A stretch of 64,000 bases of DNA from Candidatus Eremiobacterota bacterium (GCA_031082125.1 JAVHLM010000025.1:1-64000); one strand, 5' to 3'. Numbered from the stretch's first letter, positions 1 through 8,909 are shown. The notes: generated from the sequence alone by a model not told the origin. A program made the numbers and translations.

Positions 1-1
1 G

Positions 2-520
2 GAGGTGCCTAAATTCATTCGGGAATTTGTCCCAAAACTATTGACAAGTTCCGAAGCGATTACCGAGCTTGGCTTGAGGAAATGCAACAGTAAACTTTAT
101 CCCAAAGATACAGTATTCATTACTGCCAGAGGAACGGTTGGGAAAATCATAATGCCCTCTATGGACATGGCGATGAATCAATCGTGTTACGCACTTCGCG
201 GAAAGCAAGGAATAAGCCAACCCTATCTCTTTTTTGCGACGAGGGAGCAGATTGATTATCTGAAGAAGAACACAGGTGGCGCGACGTTCGACACAATCGT
301 CGTCGATACCTTTAGACGAATGCTTGTTGTAAAACCGAGCAATGAGGTTGTTGTTCAGTTCTCGCAGTTTATTCAACCAGGAATGGAATTGATTCTAAAT
401 ATCTTAAAGAAAAACACACTCCTCCGCTGCACCCGCGACCTACTTTTGCCCAAACTCATCTCCGGCGAGGTGGACGTGTCGGAGTTGGACATCACCGTTC
501 CCGAGGAGGCTGAAAGATGA
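2..520 (+). CDS. hsdS: Type I restriction enzyme specificity subunit HsdS, C-terminal part (5' truncated by window)
   Basis: The reading frame is open through the left edge, so only about the last 172 residues are present. They correspond to one target-recognition domain and the distal conserved helix of a type I S subunit: the stretches SEAITELGL, VFITARGTVGK and MNQSCYALRG, then the closing RDLLLPKLISGEVDVSEL that typically ends these proteins. HsdS chooses the DNA sequence for the HsdM/HsdR complex. An hsdM gene presumably lies upstream, outside the window. The stop codon overlaps the start of the following nuclease gene (ATGA), so the genes are translationally coupled. Family assignment is by recognition of these motifs. 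Confidence 0.9.
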   Translation, partial: EVPKFIREFVPKLLTSSEAITELGLRKCNSKLYPKDTVFITARGTVGKIIMPSMDMAMNQSCYALRGKQGISQPYLFFATREQIDYLKKNTGGATFDTIVVDTFRRMLVVKPSNEVVVQFSQFIQPGMELILNILKKNTLLRCTRDLLLPKLISGEVDVSELDITVPEEAER

Positions 521-2631
521 AAGCCACTGAAGCCAAGTTTCTGGATTTCATCAAAAAATCGCCGCAGTTTGTCATTCCCATCTACCAGCGTACCTATTCG
601 TGGACAGAGAGGGAGTGCCGACAGCTCTGGGATGATATTATCCGTACCGGCAGCAGTGAAAATGTGTCAGCCCATTTCGTCGGCTCCATTGTCTACATTG
701 AGAAGGGGATATATCAGGTGACGAGCCAATCCCCTCTTCTGGTCATTGATGGTCAGCAGCGACTTACCACGATGGCGCTCCTGATTGCCGCATTAGCCAA
801 AGCGCTGGAGAATCTTCACGAAGGAAACCGAGAGCCGGTGGACGGATTTTCGCCCCGGAAGCTGCGTAATTACTATCTCATAAATCCTGAGGAAGAAGGC
901 GAGCGGCATTACAAGCTCATACTCTCCCAGACAGATAAAGACTCGCTCATTGCGGCAGTCGCCGGTAACGAGCAACCCAAAGAACATTCCCTGCGCATCG
1001 TTGAAAACTATGGGCTCTTTGAATCATGGATTGCAGGCTGCAAGGGTGAGTTTGCCACGCTGTGTAAAGGTATCGCCAAACTAGTAGTGGTCGATATTGC
1101 GCTGAGCCGGGATCAGGACAATCCCCAGTTGATCTTTGAAAGCATGAACTCTACCGGTCGGGAACTGACCCAGGCCGATTTAATTCGTAACTTCATTCTG
1201 ATGGGATTAGAACCGGCATTACAGACCCGACTCTATGAGAACTTCTGGCGACCTATGGAGCGAGATTTCGGGCAAGAAGGCTACAGCACTCACTTTGATA
1301 GTTTTATGCGTCATTATTTGACGGTAAAGACCGGCGATATTCCCAACTTGGACGCAGTGTACGACGCCTTCAAGACTCATGCCCGGTCCCCCAACGTAGT
1401 GGAGGCAGGAGTAGAATCATTAGTGGCCGATATTCGAGAGTTTTCACGCTATTTTTGTGTTATGGCCTTGGGGAGCGAGCAAGATCGCGATCTTAATCTC
1501 GCATTCCATGACTTGCGTGAGCTGAAGGTGGATGTTGCTTATCCATTTCTTTTGGAGCTATATCATGATTATGCGGGGAACATTTTATCAAAGCAGGATT
1601 TTCTTGCAGCAGTGCGCCTTGTCGAGGCGTATGTCTTCCGCAGGGCTATCTGCTCAATTCCTCCAAACTCACACAATAAGACATTTGCGACCTTCACTAA
1701 GATTCTCAAGAAGGATAGCTATCTGGAAAGTATCCAGGCTCACCTGCTTTTACTTCCCTCCTATCGGCGCTTTCCAAATGATGAGGAGTTCAAACGGGAA
1801 TTACAGTTGCGCGATCTTTACAATTTCAGAAGCCGCAGCTATTGGCTGAGGCGATTGGAGAACCACGGACGCAAAGAGCGCTTAGAGGTTGACGAATATA
1901 CCATTGAGCATATACTGCCTCAGAACGAAAAATTGTCCAAAGCATGGAAGGAAGCTCTGGGGGAAGAGTGGGAACATATCAGAGAAACAAAGCTTCATAC
2001 CCTCGGGAACCTTACCCTGACAGGTTATAATTCGGAATATAGTGACCGCAGCTTTATAGAGAAGCGCGATATGCCTGGCGGCTTCAAGGAAAGCCCTCTT
2101 AGATTGAATCAAGGACTTGGTCAGCTTGAAAAGTGGAATAAAGAAGCCATCAGTAACCGCGCTCAATGCCTTAGCGAAAAGGCAGTGGCAGTCTGGCGTG
2201 CTCCGCAACTGGCCGCCGATGTTCTTGCAGCATACCGGCCCAGCAAGGAGAAGACCTTGGGCTATTCAATAGAGGATCATCCGCACCTTCTCAGTGGTGT
2301 AGGACAAAAGCTTTTCGATGCATTTCGCAAGGAAGTAATAGCAATGGATCCCGTAGTCAGTGAAGAGTTTCTCAAGTGCTACGTGGCTTATAAGGCCGAG
2401 ACCAACTTTGTCGATGTGGTTTCTCAGGCCAAGCGGTTGATACTTACGTTGAACATGCCGTTTGCTGATATTACTGATCCGCGAAATCTGTGCAGGAACG
2501 TTTCCGGCATGCGTCGTTGGGGCAACGGTGATGTGGAAGTGGGGTTCGCCTCACTCGAGGAATTGCCATACATCATGGGGCTGGTGCGCCAGTCATTCGA
2601 ACGGCAGATGGGGAATGGGGGTGGGCAATGA
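517..2631 (+). CDS. GmrSD-like DUF262/DUF1524 (HNH) nuclease with C-terminal DUF5655-like domain
   Basis: A 704-residue protein. The N-terminal DUF262 (GmrS, ParB-like nucleotide-binding) half carries PIYQRTYSW near residue 20 and the hallmark DGQQRLTT near residue 78. The DUF1524 (GmrD, HNH nuclease) part carries IEHILPQN near residue 463 and GNLTLTGYNSEYSDRSF near 495-511. About the last 110 residues look like DUF5655. GmrSD enzymes are NTP-dependent type IV restriction nucleases that cut modified phage DNA; the family function is known, this protein's target is not. It starts inside the hsdS stop and sits between hsdS and hsdR, so it is co-expressed with the type I system. Single-chain S-D fusions are common. 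Confidence 0.88.
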   Translation: MKATEAKFLDFIKKSPQFVIPIYQRTYSWTERECRQLWDDIIRTGSSENVSAHFVGSIVYIEKGIYQVTSQSPLLVIDGQQRLTTMALLIAALAKALENLHEGNREPVDGFSPRKLRNYYLINPEEEGERHYKLILSQTDKDSLIAAVAGNEQPKEHSLRIVENYGLFESWIAGCKGEFATLCKGIAKLVVVDIALSRDQDNPQLIFESMNSTGRELTQADLIRNFILMGLEPALQTRLYENFWRPMERDFGQEGYSTHFDSFMRHYLTVKTGDIPNLDAVYDAFKTHARSPNVVEAGVESLVADIREFSRYFCVMALGSEQDRDLNLAFHDLRELKVDVAYPFLLELYHDYAGNILSKQDFLAAVRLVEAYVFRRAICSIPPNSHNKTFATFTKILKKDSYLESIQAHLLLLPSYRRFPNDEEFKRELQLRDLYNFRSRSYWLRRLENHGRKERLEVDEYTIEHILPQNEKLSKAWKEALGEEWEHIRETKLHTLGNLTLTGYNSEYSDRSFIEKRDMPGGFKESPLRLNQGLGQLEKWNKEAISNRAQCLSEKAVAVWRAPQLAADVLAAYRPSKEKTLGYSIEDHPHLLSGVGQKLFDAFRKEVIAMDPVVSEEFLKCYVAYKAETNFVDVVSQAKRLILTLNMPFADITDPRNLCRNVSGMRRWGNGDVEVGFASLEELPYIMGLVRQSFERQMGNGGGQ

Positions 2632-2668
2632 CTCCTACATCAATTGTAATCACGAAAGAGGCCGGATA

Positions 2669-3079
2669 ATGAAAACCAGCGATCTCGAAATTCTGCTCCA
2701 GGAAGGCGAAGGCGTGCTGCTGGAGTATAAGGAAGTCCTTTCCTCTTCCTTTGCCCGCGAGCTTGTGGCCTTTGCCAACACTGCGGCCCACCCCGCAAGT
2801 ACCCCGCAGGAACCCCGCAAGTACCCCGCAAGTACCCCGCAAGTTCTGGCTGTACTCAATGCCGCTCTATCGGGAGAAAAGACGCGGGAAGAGCTGCAGG
2901 AAGCAGCGGGAATCATTGACAGGGAACACTTCCGCAAGCACTATATTGAACCCCTTCTCTCTCAGAATTACTTGGAACGAACCATCCCTTCGAAACCCAG
3001 AAGCTCGAAGCAACGGTACCGAATTACCATGGAGGGGCGCAGGGCTCTCGAAGCTTCAGCGAAGGAGAATGAACCATGA
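2669..3079 (+). pseudogene. AlbA_2-type putative DNA-binding protein with large internal deletion
   Basis: The 136-residue frame begins at ATG 2669. Its first ~35 residues match the start of AlbA_2/Schlafen-type proteins (GEGVLLEYKE, then RELVAFANT), and its last ~75 residues match the C-terminal winged helix of the same proteins (EDxxREHFRKHY-like segment, then PSKPRSSKQRYR). The several hundred residues usually between are missing and the junction is a run of 11-bp tandem repeats. The frame stays open and the stop overlaps the hsdR start (ATGA), so a short product could still be made. Full-length relatives are frequent accessory genes of type I loci. I read it as a deletion derivative; a functional mini-protein is possible. 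Confidence 0.7.
2791..2845 (+). repeat. Tandem repeat, five copies of an 11-bp unit (CCCCGCAAGTA) inside a coding frame
   Basis: Copies lie at 2791-2801, 2802-2812 (degenerate, CCCCGCAGGAA), 2813-2823, 2824-2834 and 2835-2845 (last base changed). Because 11 is not a multiple of 3, three units encode an 11-residue Pro/Ser/Thr-rich period, and gain or loss of one unit would shift the frame into hsdR's upstream neighbour. The repeat sits exactly at the junction between the N- and C-terminal pieces of the AlbA_2 gene. Confidence 0.9.
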
Positions 3080-6000
3080 CCCCCACCGGCTACACCGAAG
3101 ATATCCTGGTCGAGCAACCGGCCATCGCCTTGCTGGCGGAGCTTGGATGGGAGACTATTAGCGCCTATCACGAGTTTGATCACGGAGCAAGTACACTGGA
3201 ACGGGAGAACCGGGCCGAGTTCATCCTCACCTCCCGCCTGCGCCCAGCCCTGATGAGGCTGAATCCAGAGGCGCCACCTGCAGCCATAGCCCAGGCTATT
3301 GAAGAATTGACCCGCGACCGTTCACGAATGAGCGCAGTGGCTGCCAATCGTGAGCTCTACCACCTGCTTAAAAACGGCATCCGGGTCACTGTGCCGGATC
3401 CTGAAGGTGATGGCGAGACGGTGACAGTGGTGAGGATTATTGATTGGGATGACCCGGCCAACAATGACTTTTTGCTCTGCTCGCAGTTCTGGGTCACAGG
3501 CGAGATGCACACCCGCCGGGCTGACCTGGTAGGCTTTGTCAACGGTCTGCCTCTTCTGCTCATTGAGCTCAAGGCCGTACATCGCCGCCTGGAGACCGCA
3601 TTCACCGGCAATCTGCGCGACTATAAAGACACCGTGCCTCAGCTTTTCTGGCCCAATGCCCTTATCATTCTCTCTAACGGCAGCCAGAGCCGCGTGGGGA
3701 GTGTGACCGCCGGCTGGGAGCACTTTGCTGACTGGAAGAAGGTGGGCAGTGAGGGCGAAACGGGAAGGATATCATTGGAAACAATGCTGCGTGGCATATG
3801 CACCCCCGCACGGCTGCTGGACCTTGTGGAGAACTTCACTCTATTTCAGGAAGTTCCCGGCGGGCTGATCAAGCTGACGGCCAAGAACCACCAGTATCTG
3901 GGCGTCAATAACGCATTGGAGGCCCTGGCTGACATACAGCAGCGGGCGGGCAAGCTCGGTGTGTTCTGGCATACCCAGGGGAGCGGCAAGAGCGTTTCGA
4001 TGATATTCTTCGCCCAGAAGGTGCTGCGCAAAGTGCCGGGCAACTGGACTTTTGTGATAGTTACCGACAGACAGGAGCTGGATGGGCAGATCTACAAAAA
4101 TTTTGCTTCTGCAGGAGTGGTGACCGAGGGCCGCGCCCAGGCAGAAAGCAGTAAACATCTGCGGCAGTTGCTCACAGAAGATCACCGCTATATATTTACA
4201 CTAATCCACAAGTTCCGCACAGAGAAAGGCGAGGCTCACCCGGTGCTCTCTCTGCGGAGCGATATCATCGTCATCACCGATGAAGCTCATCGCAGCCAGT
4301 ATGACACGCTGGCGCTGAATATGCGCACCGCCCTTCCCAACGCTGCGTTTCTCGCTTTTACGGGCACACCCCTGATCGTGGGTGAGGAAAAAACCCGGCA
4401 GGTCTTTGGCGACTATATCAGCGTCTATGACTTTCAGCAGTCGGTGGTTGATGGCGCGACGGTGCCACTCTACTATGAGAACCGCATCCCGGAGCTGCAG
4501 TTAATAAACGAAAGCCTCAACGAGGACATGGAGCGGCTGCTGGAAGAGGCTGAGCTGGACGAGGAACAGGAAAAGAAGCTGGAGCGAGAGTTCGCTCGCG
4601 AGTATCACCTGATCACCCGCGACGACCGCCTGGAGGCAGTGGCGAAGGACCTGGTGACACATTTCACAGGGCGGGGATTTCAGGGAAAGGCTATGATGAT
4701 CTGCATTGACAAAGCGACGGCCATCCGGATGTACGACAAAGTAAAGAAGTGCTGGGGTGAGAAGATTTCGGCATTGCAGGTAGAGCTTGCTGGTGCAGAC
4801 TGCGAGGCCCGCCAGGAGCTCGAACAGCGCATTGCACGAATGAAAGAAACCGACATGGCGGTGGTTGTCTCACAGGGACAGAATGAGATCGCAGATATGG
4901 CCGATAAGGGTCTGGACATTCGCCCGCATCGTAAGAGAATGGTTGAGGAAGACCTGGAAACGAAGTTCAAGAATCCCGAGGATCCCTTCCGGCTGGTCTT
5001 TGTCTGCGCCATGTGGATGACCGGCTTTGATGTGCCGAGCTGCTCGACCCTCTACCTCGACAAACCGATGCGCAACCATACACTGATGCAGACCATTGCC
5101 CGGGCCAACCGGGTTTATCCCGGCAAGGTGAGCGGTCTGATCGTTGACTATGCGGGAGTATTCCGAAATATAGAACGGGCATTGGCCATCTATGGCGCTG
5201 GTGGTGGAGGCGACAAGCCGGTGGAGGACAAAGCCGCTCTTGTGTCTGCACTGCGTAAGGCGCTGGAAGAAACCCGGGATTTTTGTCAGGAACAGGGAGT
5301 AAGCCTGGAAGCCATCCAAGCCGCCGAGGGATTTGCCCGTGTCGGCCTGCTCGATGATGCTGTAGAGGCACTGGTGGCTTCCGAAGAAGTCAAGCGCCGC
5401 TTTCTTGACTTGGCAAACACCATACAGCGGCTCTATAAGGCGGTGCTGCCAGACCAGGCTGCTCAGGTATTCTCAGCCGAGGTGATACCCGTGGAGGTAA
5501 TCGCCTGTAAAATCAGGGCATTGACACCACCGGCAGATATCTCTCTGATCATGCAGCAGGTGGAGGCACTGCTCGACCGCTCTATTGCCACAGAGGGTTA
5601 TGTAATCAGGGAGGCAACCCCTCCTTATGGCGACGAGCACTGGATTGACTTGAGCAGGATTGACTTTGAAAAGCTTGCCGAGAAGTTCCAAACGGGCCAC
5701 CAGCGCACAATCAATGAGAAGCTCAAGGGGACGGTGGCTCAGAAAGTAATGGCCATGGTGAGGCTCAACCGCACGCGCATGAATTATCTGGAGCGCTTCC
5801 AGGAGATGATCGAAGCCTACAATGCGGGGAGCCTAAATGCCGAGGAGTTCTTCAAGCAGCTTCTGGCCTTTGCCCAGAGCCTGAATGAAGAAGAGAAGCG
5901 GGGCCTGAGCGAACAGTTGAATGAAGAAGAGCTCGCCCTCTTTGATATCTTGACCAAGCCAGAGATTGAAATGAGCGATGCGGACAGGGAGAAAGTAAAA

Positions 6001-6231
6001 TCAACCGCAAAGGAGCTGCTTGCCACCCTCAAGACAGGCAAGCTGGTTCTTGACTGGCGGAAGCGGCAGCAGGCCCGGGCTGAAGTGCGGGTCACCATTG
6101 AGAAGGTGCTGGACCAGGGCTTGCCGAGAGCCTACACGCCGGAATTGTTCGAGCTAAAGACGACGGCCGTTTTCCAGCACGTCTATGACTCCTACTATGG
6201 CGCGGGTCGTAGCTTATATGCCGCAGCGTAA
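3076..6231 (+). CDS. hsdR: Type I restriction endonuclease subunit R (HsdR)
   Basis: A 1051-residue motor/nuclease subunit, the usual HsdR length. The PD-(D/E)xK nuclease core shows LIELKA near residue 162; the superfamily 2 translocase shows Walker A TQGSGKS near residue 300, the DEAH box near residue 402, then FTGTPL and the motif VI region QTIARANRVYPGK. HsdR with HsdM/HsdS translocates unmodified DNA and cleaves it at a distance. The start overlaps the preceding stop (ATGA). Gene order hsdS-(accessory genes)-hsdR on one strand indicates a single operon. The frame is full length with no visible break, so restriction should be functional if hsdM is intact upstream. Confidence 0.97.
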   Translation: MTPTGYTEDILVEQPAIALLAELGWETISAYHEFDHGASTLERENRAEFILTSRLRPALMRLNPEAPPAAIAQAIEELTRDRSRMSAVAANRELYHLLKNGIRVTVPDPEGDGETVTVVRIIDWDDPANNDFLLCSQFWVTGEMHTRRADLVGFVNGLPLLLIELKAVHRRLETAFTGNLRDYKDTVPQLFWPNALIILSNGSQSRVGSVTAGWEHFADWKKVGSEGETGRISLETMLRGICTPARLLDLVENFTLFQEVPGGLIKLTAKNHQYLGVNNALEALADIQQRAGKLGVFWHTQGSGKSVSMIFFAQKVLRKVPGNWTFVIVTDRQELDGQIYKNFASAGVVTEGRAQAESSKHLRQLLTEDHRYIFTLIHKFRTEKGEAHPVLSLRSDIIVITDEAHRSQYDTLALNMRTALPNAAFLAFTGTPLIVGEEKTRQVFGDYISVYDFQQSVVDGATVPLYYENRIPELQLINESLNEDMERLLEEAELDEEQEKKLEREFAREYHLITRDDRLEAVAKDLVTHFTGRGFQGKAMMICIDKATAIRMYDKVKKCWGEKISALQVELAGADCEARQELEQRIARMKETDMAVVVSQGQNEIADMADKGLDIRPHRKRMVEEDLETKFKNPEDPFRLVFVCAMWMTGFDVPSCSTLYLDKPMRNHTLMQTIARANRVYPGKVSGLIVDYAGVFRNIERALAIYGAGGGGDKPVEDKAALVSALRKALEETRDFCQEQGVSLEAIQAAEGFARVGLLDDAVEALVASEEVKRRFLDLANTIQRLYKAVLPDQAAQVFSAEVIPVEVIACKIRALTPPADISLIMQQVEALLDRSIATEGYVIREATPPYGDEHWIDLSRIDFEKLAEKFQTGHQRTINEKLKGTVAQKVMAMVRLNRTRMNYLERFQEMIEAYNAGSLNAEEFFKQLLAFAQSLNEEEKRGLSEQLNEEELALFDILTKPEIEMSDADREKVKSTAKELLATLKTGKLVLDWRKRQQARAEVRVTIEKVLDQGLPRAYTPELFELKTTAVFQHVYDSYYGAGRSLYAAA

Positions 6232-6301
6232 AGATGTGGAAATAAGAAGCCACTCTGAATATTGGGTAAAATTTTAGGGGACAAGAAGGAAAGTATCAAA
6301 A

Positions 6302-7177
6302 ATGGAAAGGTCTTCAAAATCTCATTCATTCGGCGGAGATTGGACAGAAGAGAAATTGCTCAAAGTCCAAAAGTATCTCCAGGAATATACGAAGGCACTC
6401 AAAAACCAGCCTTTCATTACTTATTATATCGATGCGTTTGCGGGTACCGGATACCGCACTGTTAAAAAATCGGCTCACAAGGATGACCTTTTATTTCCCG
6501 AGCTTGGAGAAGATGACACCCAGCGCTTTCTTGATGGCTCTGCAAAGAAAGCACTTAAAATCATAATCCCGTTTTCACACTATATTTTTATCGAGAAGAG
6601 CAAATCCAAGGCAAAAGAACTGGAAGCTTTAAAAGATGAGCACCCGGAACGAGATATTCAGATAGTAATTGAAGATGCGAATCTTTATCTTGAGAAATGG
6701 TGCACTGCTATGGGCAGCTATGACAGAGCTGTCCTTTTTCTCGATCCTTTTGGGATGGAAGTGAAGTGGGAGACCATATCACATATAGCACAGACAAAGA
6801 AAATTGATATGTGGTATCTCTTCCCGGCAGGTGGTGTAATGCGGCACCTAAGGCGTGACGGGAAAATTGATGAGAAAGGACTGAACAATCTCAATACAAT
6901 ATTTGGCGATAATAATTGGTTCAATCATTTCTATGATAATATCAGGCAATTAGGCCTGTTTGGAAATGAAGACTATATTGTAAAAACTGCCGATTGTGAA
7001 GCCCTTAAGCAATTTCTATTGAAAAAGCTGAAATCGATATTTTCGGGAGTTGCAGAGAACCCTCTTATCCTCTGTAATTCCAATAATACTCCTCTTTATA
7101 TTCTCTGCTTCGCTGCAGGAAATGAAAAAGGAGCTAAAGTTGCTTTGAAAATTGCGAATTATATTCTCAAGAGGTGA
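6302..7177 (+). CDS. tcmP: Three-Cys-motif partner protein, TcmP family
   Basis: A 291-residue protein recognised as TcmP from the N-terminal GDWTEEKLLKVQKYLQEY segment, the IDAFAGTGYR motif (a methyltransferase-like glycine loop), FIEKSKSKAKEL, and LFLDPFGMEVKW, which resembles a methyltransferase DPP-type motif. The biochemical role is not established. TcmP is typically encoded beside the three-Cys-motif protein, as here (next gene 4 nt after the stop). The gene is clearly AT-richer in codon choice than the genes right of 8 kb, supporting acquisition with the restriction island. A GAAGGAAAG ribosome-binding site precedes the ATG. Confidence 0.85.
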   Translation: MERSSKSHSFGGDWTEEKLLKVQKYLQEYTKALKNQPFITYYIDAFAGTGYRTVKKSAHKDDLLFPELGEDDTQRFLDGSAKKALKIIIPFSHYIFIEKSKSKAKELEALKDEHPERDIQIVIEDANLYLEKWCTAMGSYDRAVLFLDPFGMEVKWETISHIAQTKKIDMWYLFPAGGVMRHLRRDGKIDEKGLNNLNTIFGDNNWFNHFYDNIRQLGLFGNEDYIVKTADCEALKQFLLKKLKSIFSGVAENPLILCNSNNTPLYILCFAAGNEKGAKVALKIANYILKR

Positions 7178-7181
7178 GCAT

Positions 7182-7892
7182 ATGGCATTGCAATCGTCGA
7201 TAGAATGGACCGAAGCTACGTGGAATCCCATTACTGGGTGCAGCAAGATCAGTCCGGGTTGCCGGAATTGCTATGCGGAGCGCATGGCGAAAAGGCTTAA
7301 GGCTATGGGGCAAAAGAATTATTCACGGGGATTTGAGGTGCAGGTCCATGACCACTGTGCTGAATTACCGCTCCAATGGAAAAAGCCACAGATGATTTTT
7401 GTGAATTCCATGAGCGATCTTTTTCATGAAGCAGTTCCCGATGATTTCATTCTCAGAATCTTCGGCATTATGGCACACACCCCCTGGCACCGCTTCCAGA
7501 TTCTCACTAAGCGCTCTGATCGCCTGAAGAAGATGAGCAGCAGGATCCCTTGGATGCCTCATATATGGATGGGAGTGAGCATGGAAAATGAAAACTATCA
7601 GTTCCGACTTGACGATTTGGTAACCACAGGGGCTCATTTGAAGTTTCTTTCACTGGAGCCTCTGCTTGGGCCTCTTAAAGAACTCCATCTTGGCGGAATC
7701 GACTGGGTCATAGCGGGTGGAGAGTCCGGCCCTCATGCACGGCCGATGGAGCCTTCCTGGGTCATAAACATTCGGGACCAGTGCACAGGCGCAGAAGTGC
7801 CCTTCTTCTTTAAACAGTGGGGCGGAATGAACAAGAAAAAAAACGGGCGGCTCCTTGAAGGCCGCACCTGGGACGAAATGCCAGCCAGTTAG
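7182..7892 (+). CDS. Three-Cys-motif protein, phage Gp37/Gp68-like (DUF5131)
   Basis: A 236-residue protein started at ATG 7182 because AGAGGTGAG lies just upstream; an in-frame TTG at 7152 would overlap tcmP. Cys20, Cys27 and Cys30 form a C-x6-C-x2-C pattern followed by YAERMAKR, reminiscent of a radical-SAM cluster site. Further family motifs are FVNSMSDLFH, ILTKR, and AGGESGPHARPM near the C-terminus. The family occurs in phages and next to TcmP; the reaction is unknown. Close spacing to tcmP argues for a two-gene unit, and the location after hsdR suggests a defence or DNA/RNA modification role, which is inference. The stop codon lies in the left arm of a long inverted repeat. Confidence 0.87.
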   Translation: MALQSSIEWTEATWNPITGCSKISPGCRNCYAERMAKRLKAMGQKNYSRGFEVQVHDHCAELPLQWKKPQMIFVNSMSDLFHEAVPDDFILRIFGIMAHTPWHRFQILTKRSDRLKKMSSRIPWMPHIWMGVSMENENYQFRLDDLVTTGAHLKFLSLEPLLGPLKELHLGGIDWVIAGGESGPHARPMEPSWVINIRDQCTGAEVPFFFKQWGGMNKKKNGRLLEGRTWDEMPAS

Positions 7893-7995
7893 AGCCCAGG
7901 GGCTATTCTCCTCTTAAGCAAACATTTGAGATTGTCGCTGCAGGTGTAACGGAATACAGACAATCTCTGTTTGCCGGGAGAATGCCCCTGGGCTC
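7892..7995. repeat. 104-nt long imperfect inverted repeat / hairpin at the edge of the defence island
   Basis: Nested complementary arms read directly: 7892-7903 with 7984-7995 (12 bp, perfect, GAGCCCAGGGGC), 7905-7911 with 7977-7983 (7 bp), 7918-7923 with 7969-7974 (6 bp) and 7928-7936 with 7959-7967 (9 bp), leaving a 22-nt apical loop. That is 34 paired bases. There is no U-tract directly after it, so it is not a standard terminator. It could be a small palindromic mobile element, a structured RNA, or a transcript-end protector for the DUF5131 mRNA. The rest of 7996-8240 holds a promoter and leader but no gene that I can support. Confidence 0.8.
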
Positions 7996-8084
7996 ACTCT
8001 GCAGAGTTTTACAATGAGCGTCCGGCATAAAGGCGTTTCTGGCTCCGGTTTATTCGAAGCCTGCCGCATGGATGCGAATCTTTC

Positions 8085-8113
8085 TTGACAAACGGGTTGC
8101 AGCACATTATACT
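8085..8113 (+). promoter_or_regulatory. Sigma70-type promoter for the 8241 lipoprotein
   Basis: TTGACA at 8085-8090, a 17-bp spacer, TATACT at 8108-8113. Near-consensus and in the right orientation; predicted start near 8120 leaves a leader of about 120 nt. Confidence 0.85.
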
Positions 8114-8240
8114 ATATTTAATCTCAATGCTTGTAATCAAATATCCTAAGAAGAGTTACCGAAGATTTCTGACAAAAATCTTTCAAGAAGCTCCACATTA
8201 TTGACTCTGTAACCTAAAGCACACACTTCAGGAGGGAACA

Positions 8241-8909
8241 ATGACAAAGAAATCATCATGGCTTCTGATCCTGCTGCTTCTGGCGGTGCCCCTTATGCTT
8301 GACGGTTGTTCAGGCTCCTCAGGCGGGGACTCATCCACTCCATTTACGGGAAGCAGTGCGCCAATCGAGACGGGCAACCCGAATGGCCTGAGCTCCGAGA
8401 TCGGTGCATACTCTCACGATAATATTGTGACCTTCACTACAGAAGAAAGCACTATTACTTTTTCAATGACGGGATACGACATTACGTCAGGGCAGCCATG
8501 GGATGGCGTCACCACTTCGCCTGAGGACGGCTTTCTCACTATTGACGTGAAATGCGGGAGAAAAGGCTCCTCGGGTCCCCTCAACTGGGTCAAAGACTGG
8601 GTGAGCGCCCACAATGCCAATCTCGTCTATGCCGATCAGAGCAACCCCTATTACCCGGGATCAATGAATTTTGCCCTCACCGGCATGCTGACCGTGGGGT
8701 ACAGGACTTACAATATCTGTCTCGGACAGTACGGCTCATGGCCCGCCAACGTCTGGATGTGCGCCGGGGAGAATTTCACCGTGGGCAGCTTTCTTGGAAG
8801 CAGGGCAATACTTTCTCCTGACAAAGCGTATTATATCCTCGGCACCGGCAAGGACTACGAGTTCGTGGTAATGGACTCGGATATCGCAGGGGCTCAGAAA
8901 AGCAAATAA
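8241..8909 (+). CDS. Lipoprotein of unknown function
   Basis: A 222-residue precursor with a classic lipoprotein signal: KK near the N-terminus, a Leu-rich core and a lipobox ending LDGC, followed by a Ser/Gly-rich linker. The mature ~195 residues show no motif I recognise and several aromatic/beta-type stretches. A strong ribosome-binding site (AGGAGGGA) and its own near-consensus promoter indicate a monocistronic, well-expressed gene. It should be anchored to an envelope membrane. Function cannot be inferred from the neighbours. Confidence 0.8.
   Translation: MTKKSSWLLILLLLAVPLMLDGCSGSSGGDSSTPFTGSSAPIETGNPNGLSSEIGAYSHDNIVTFTTEESTITFSMTGYDITSGQPWDGVTTSPEDGFLTIDVKCGRKGSSGPLNWVKDWVSAHNANLVYADQSNPYYPGSMNFALTGMLTVGYRTYNICLGQYGSWPANVWMCAGENFTVGSFLGSRAILSPDKAYYILGTGKDYEFVVMDSDIAGAQKSK

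Noticed and set aside
7997..8010. CTCTGCAGAG followed by TTTT as a terminator
   Set aside because: A 10-bp palindrome with no loop cannot form a stable intramolecular hairpin of useful length.
7914..8105. 63-aa minus-strand frame in the gap after DUF5131
   Set aside because: It coincides with the inverted repeat and promoter and has no start signal or similarity.
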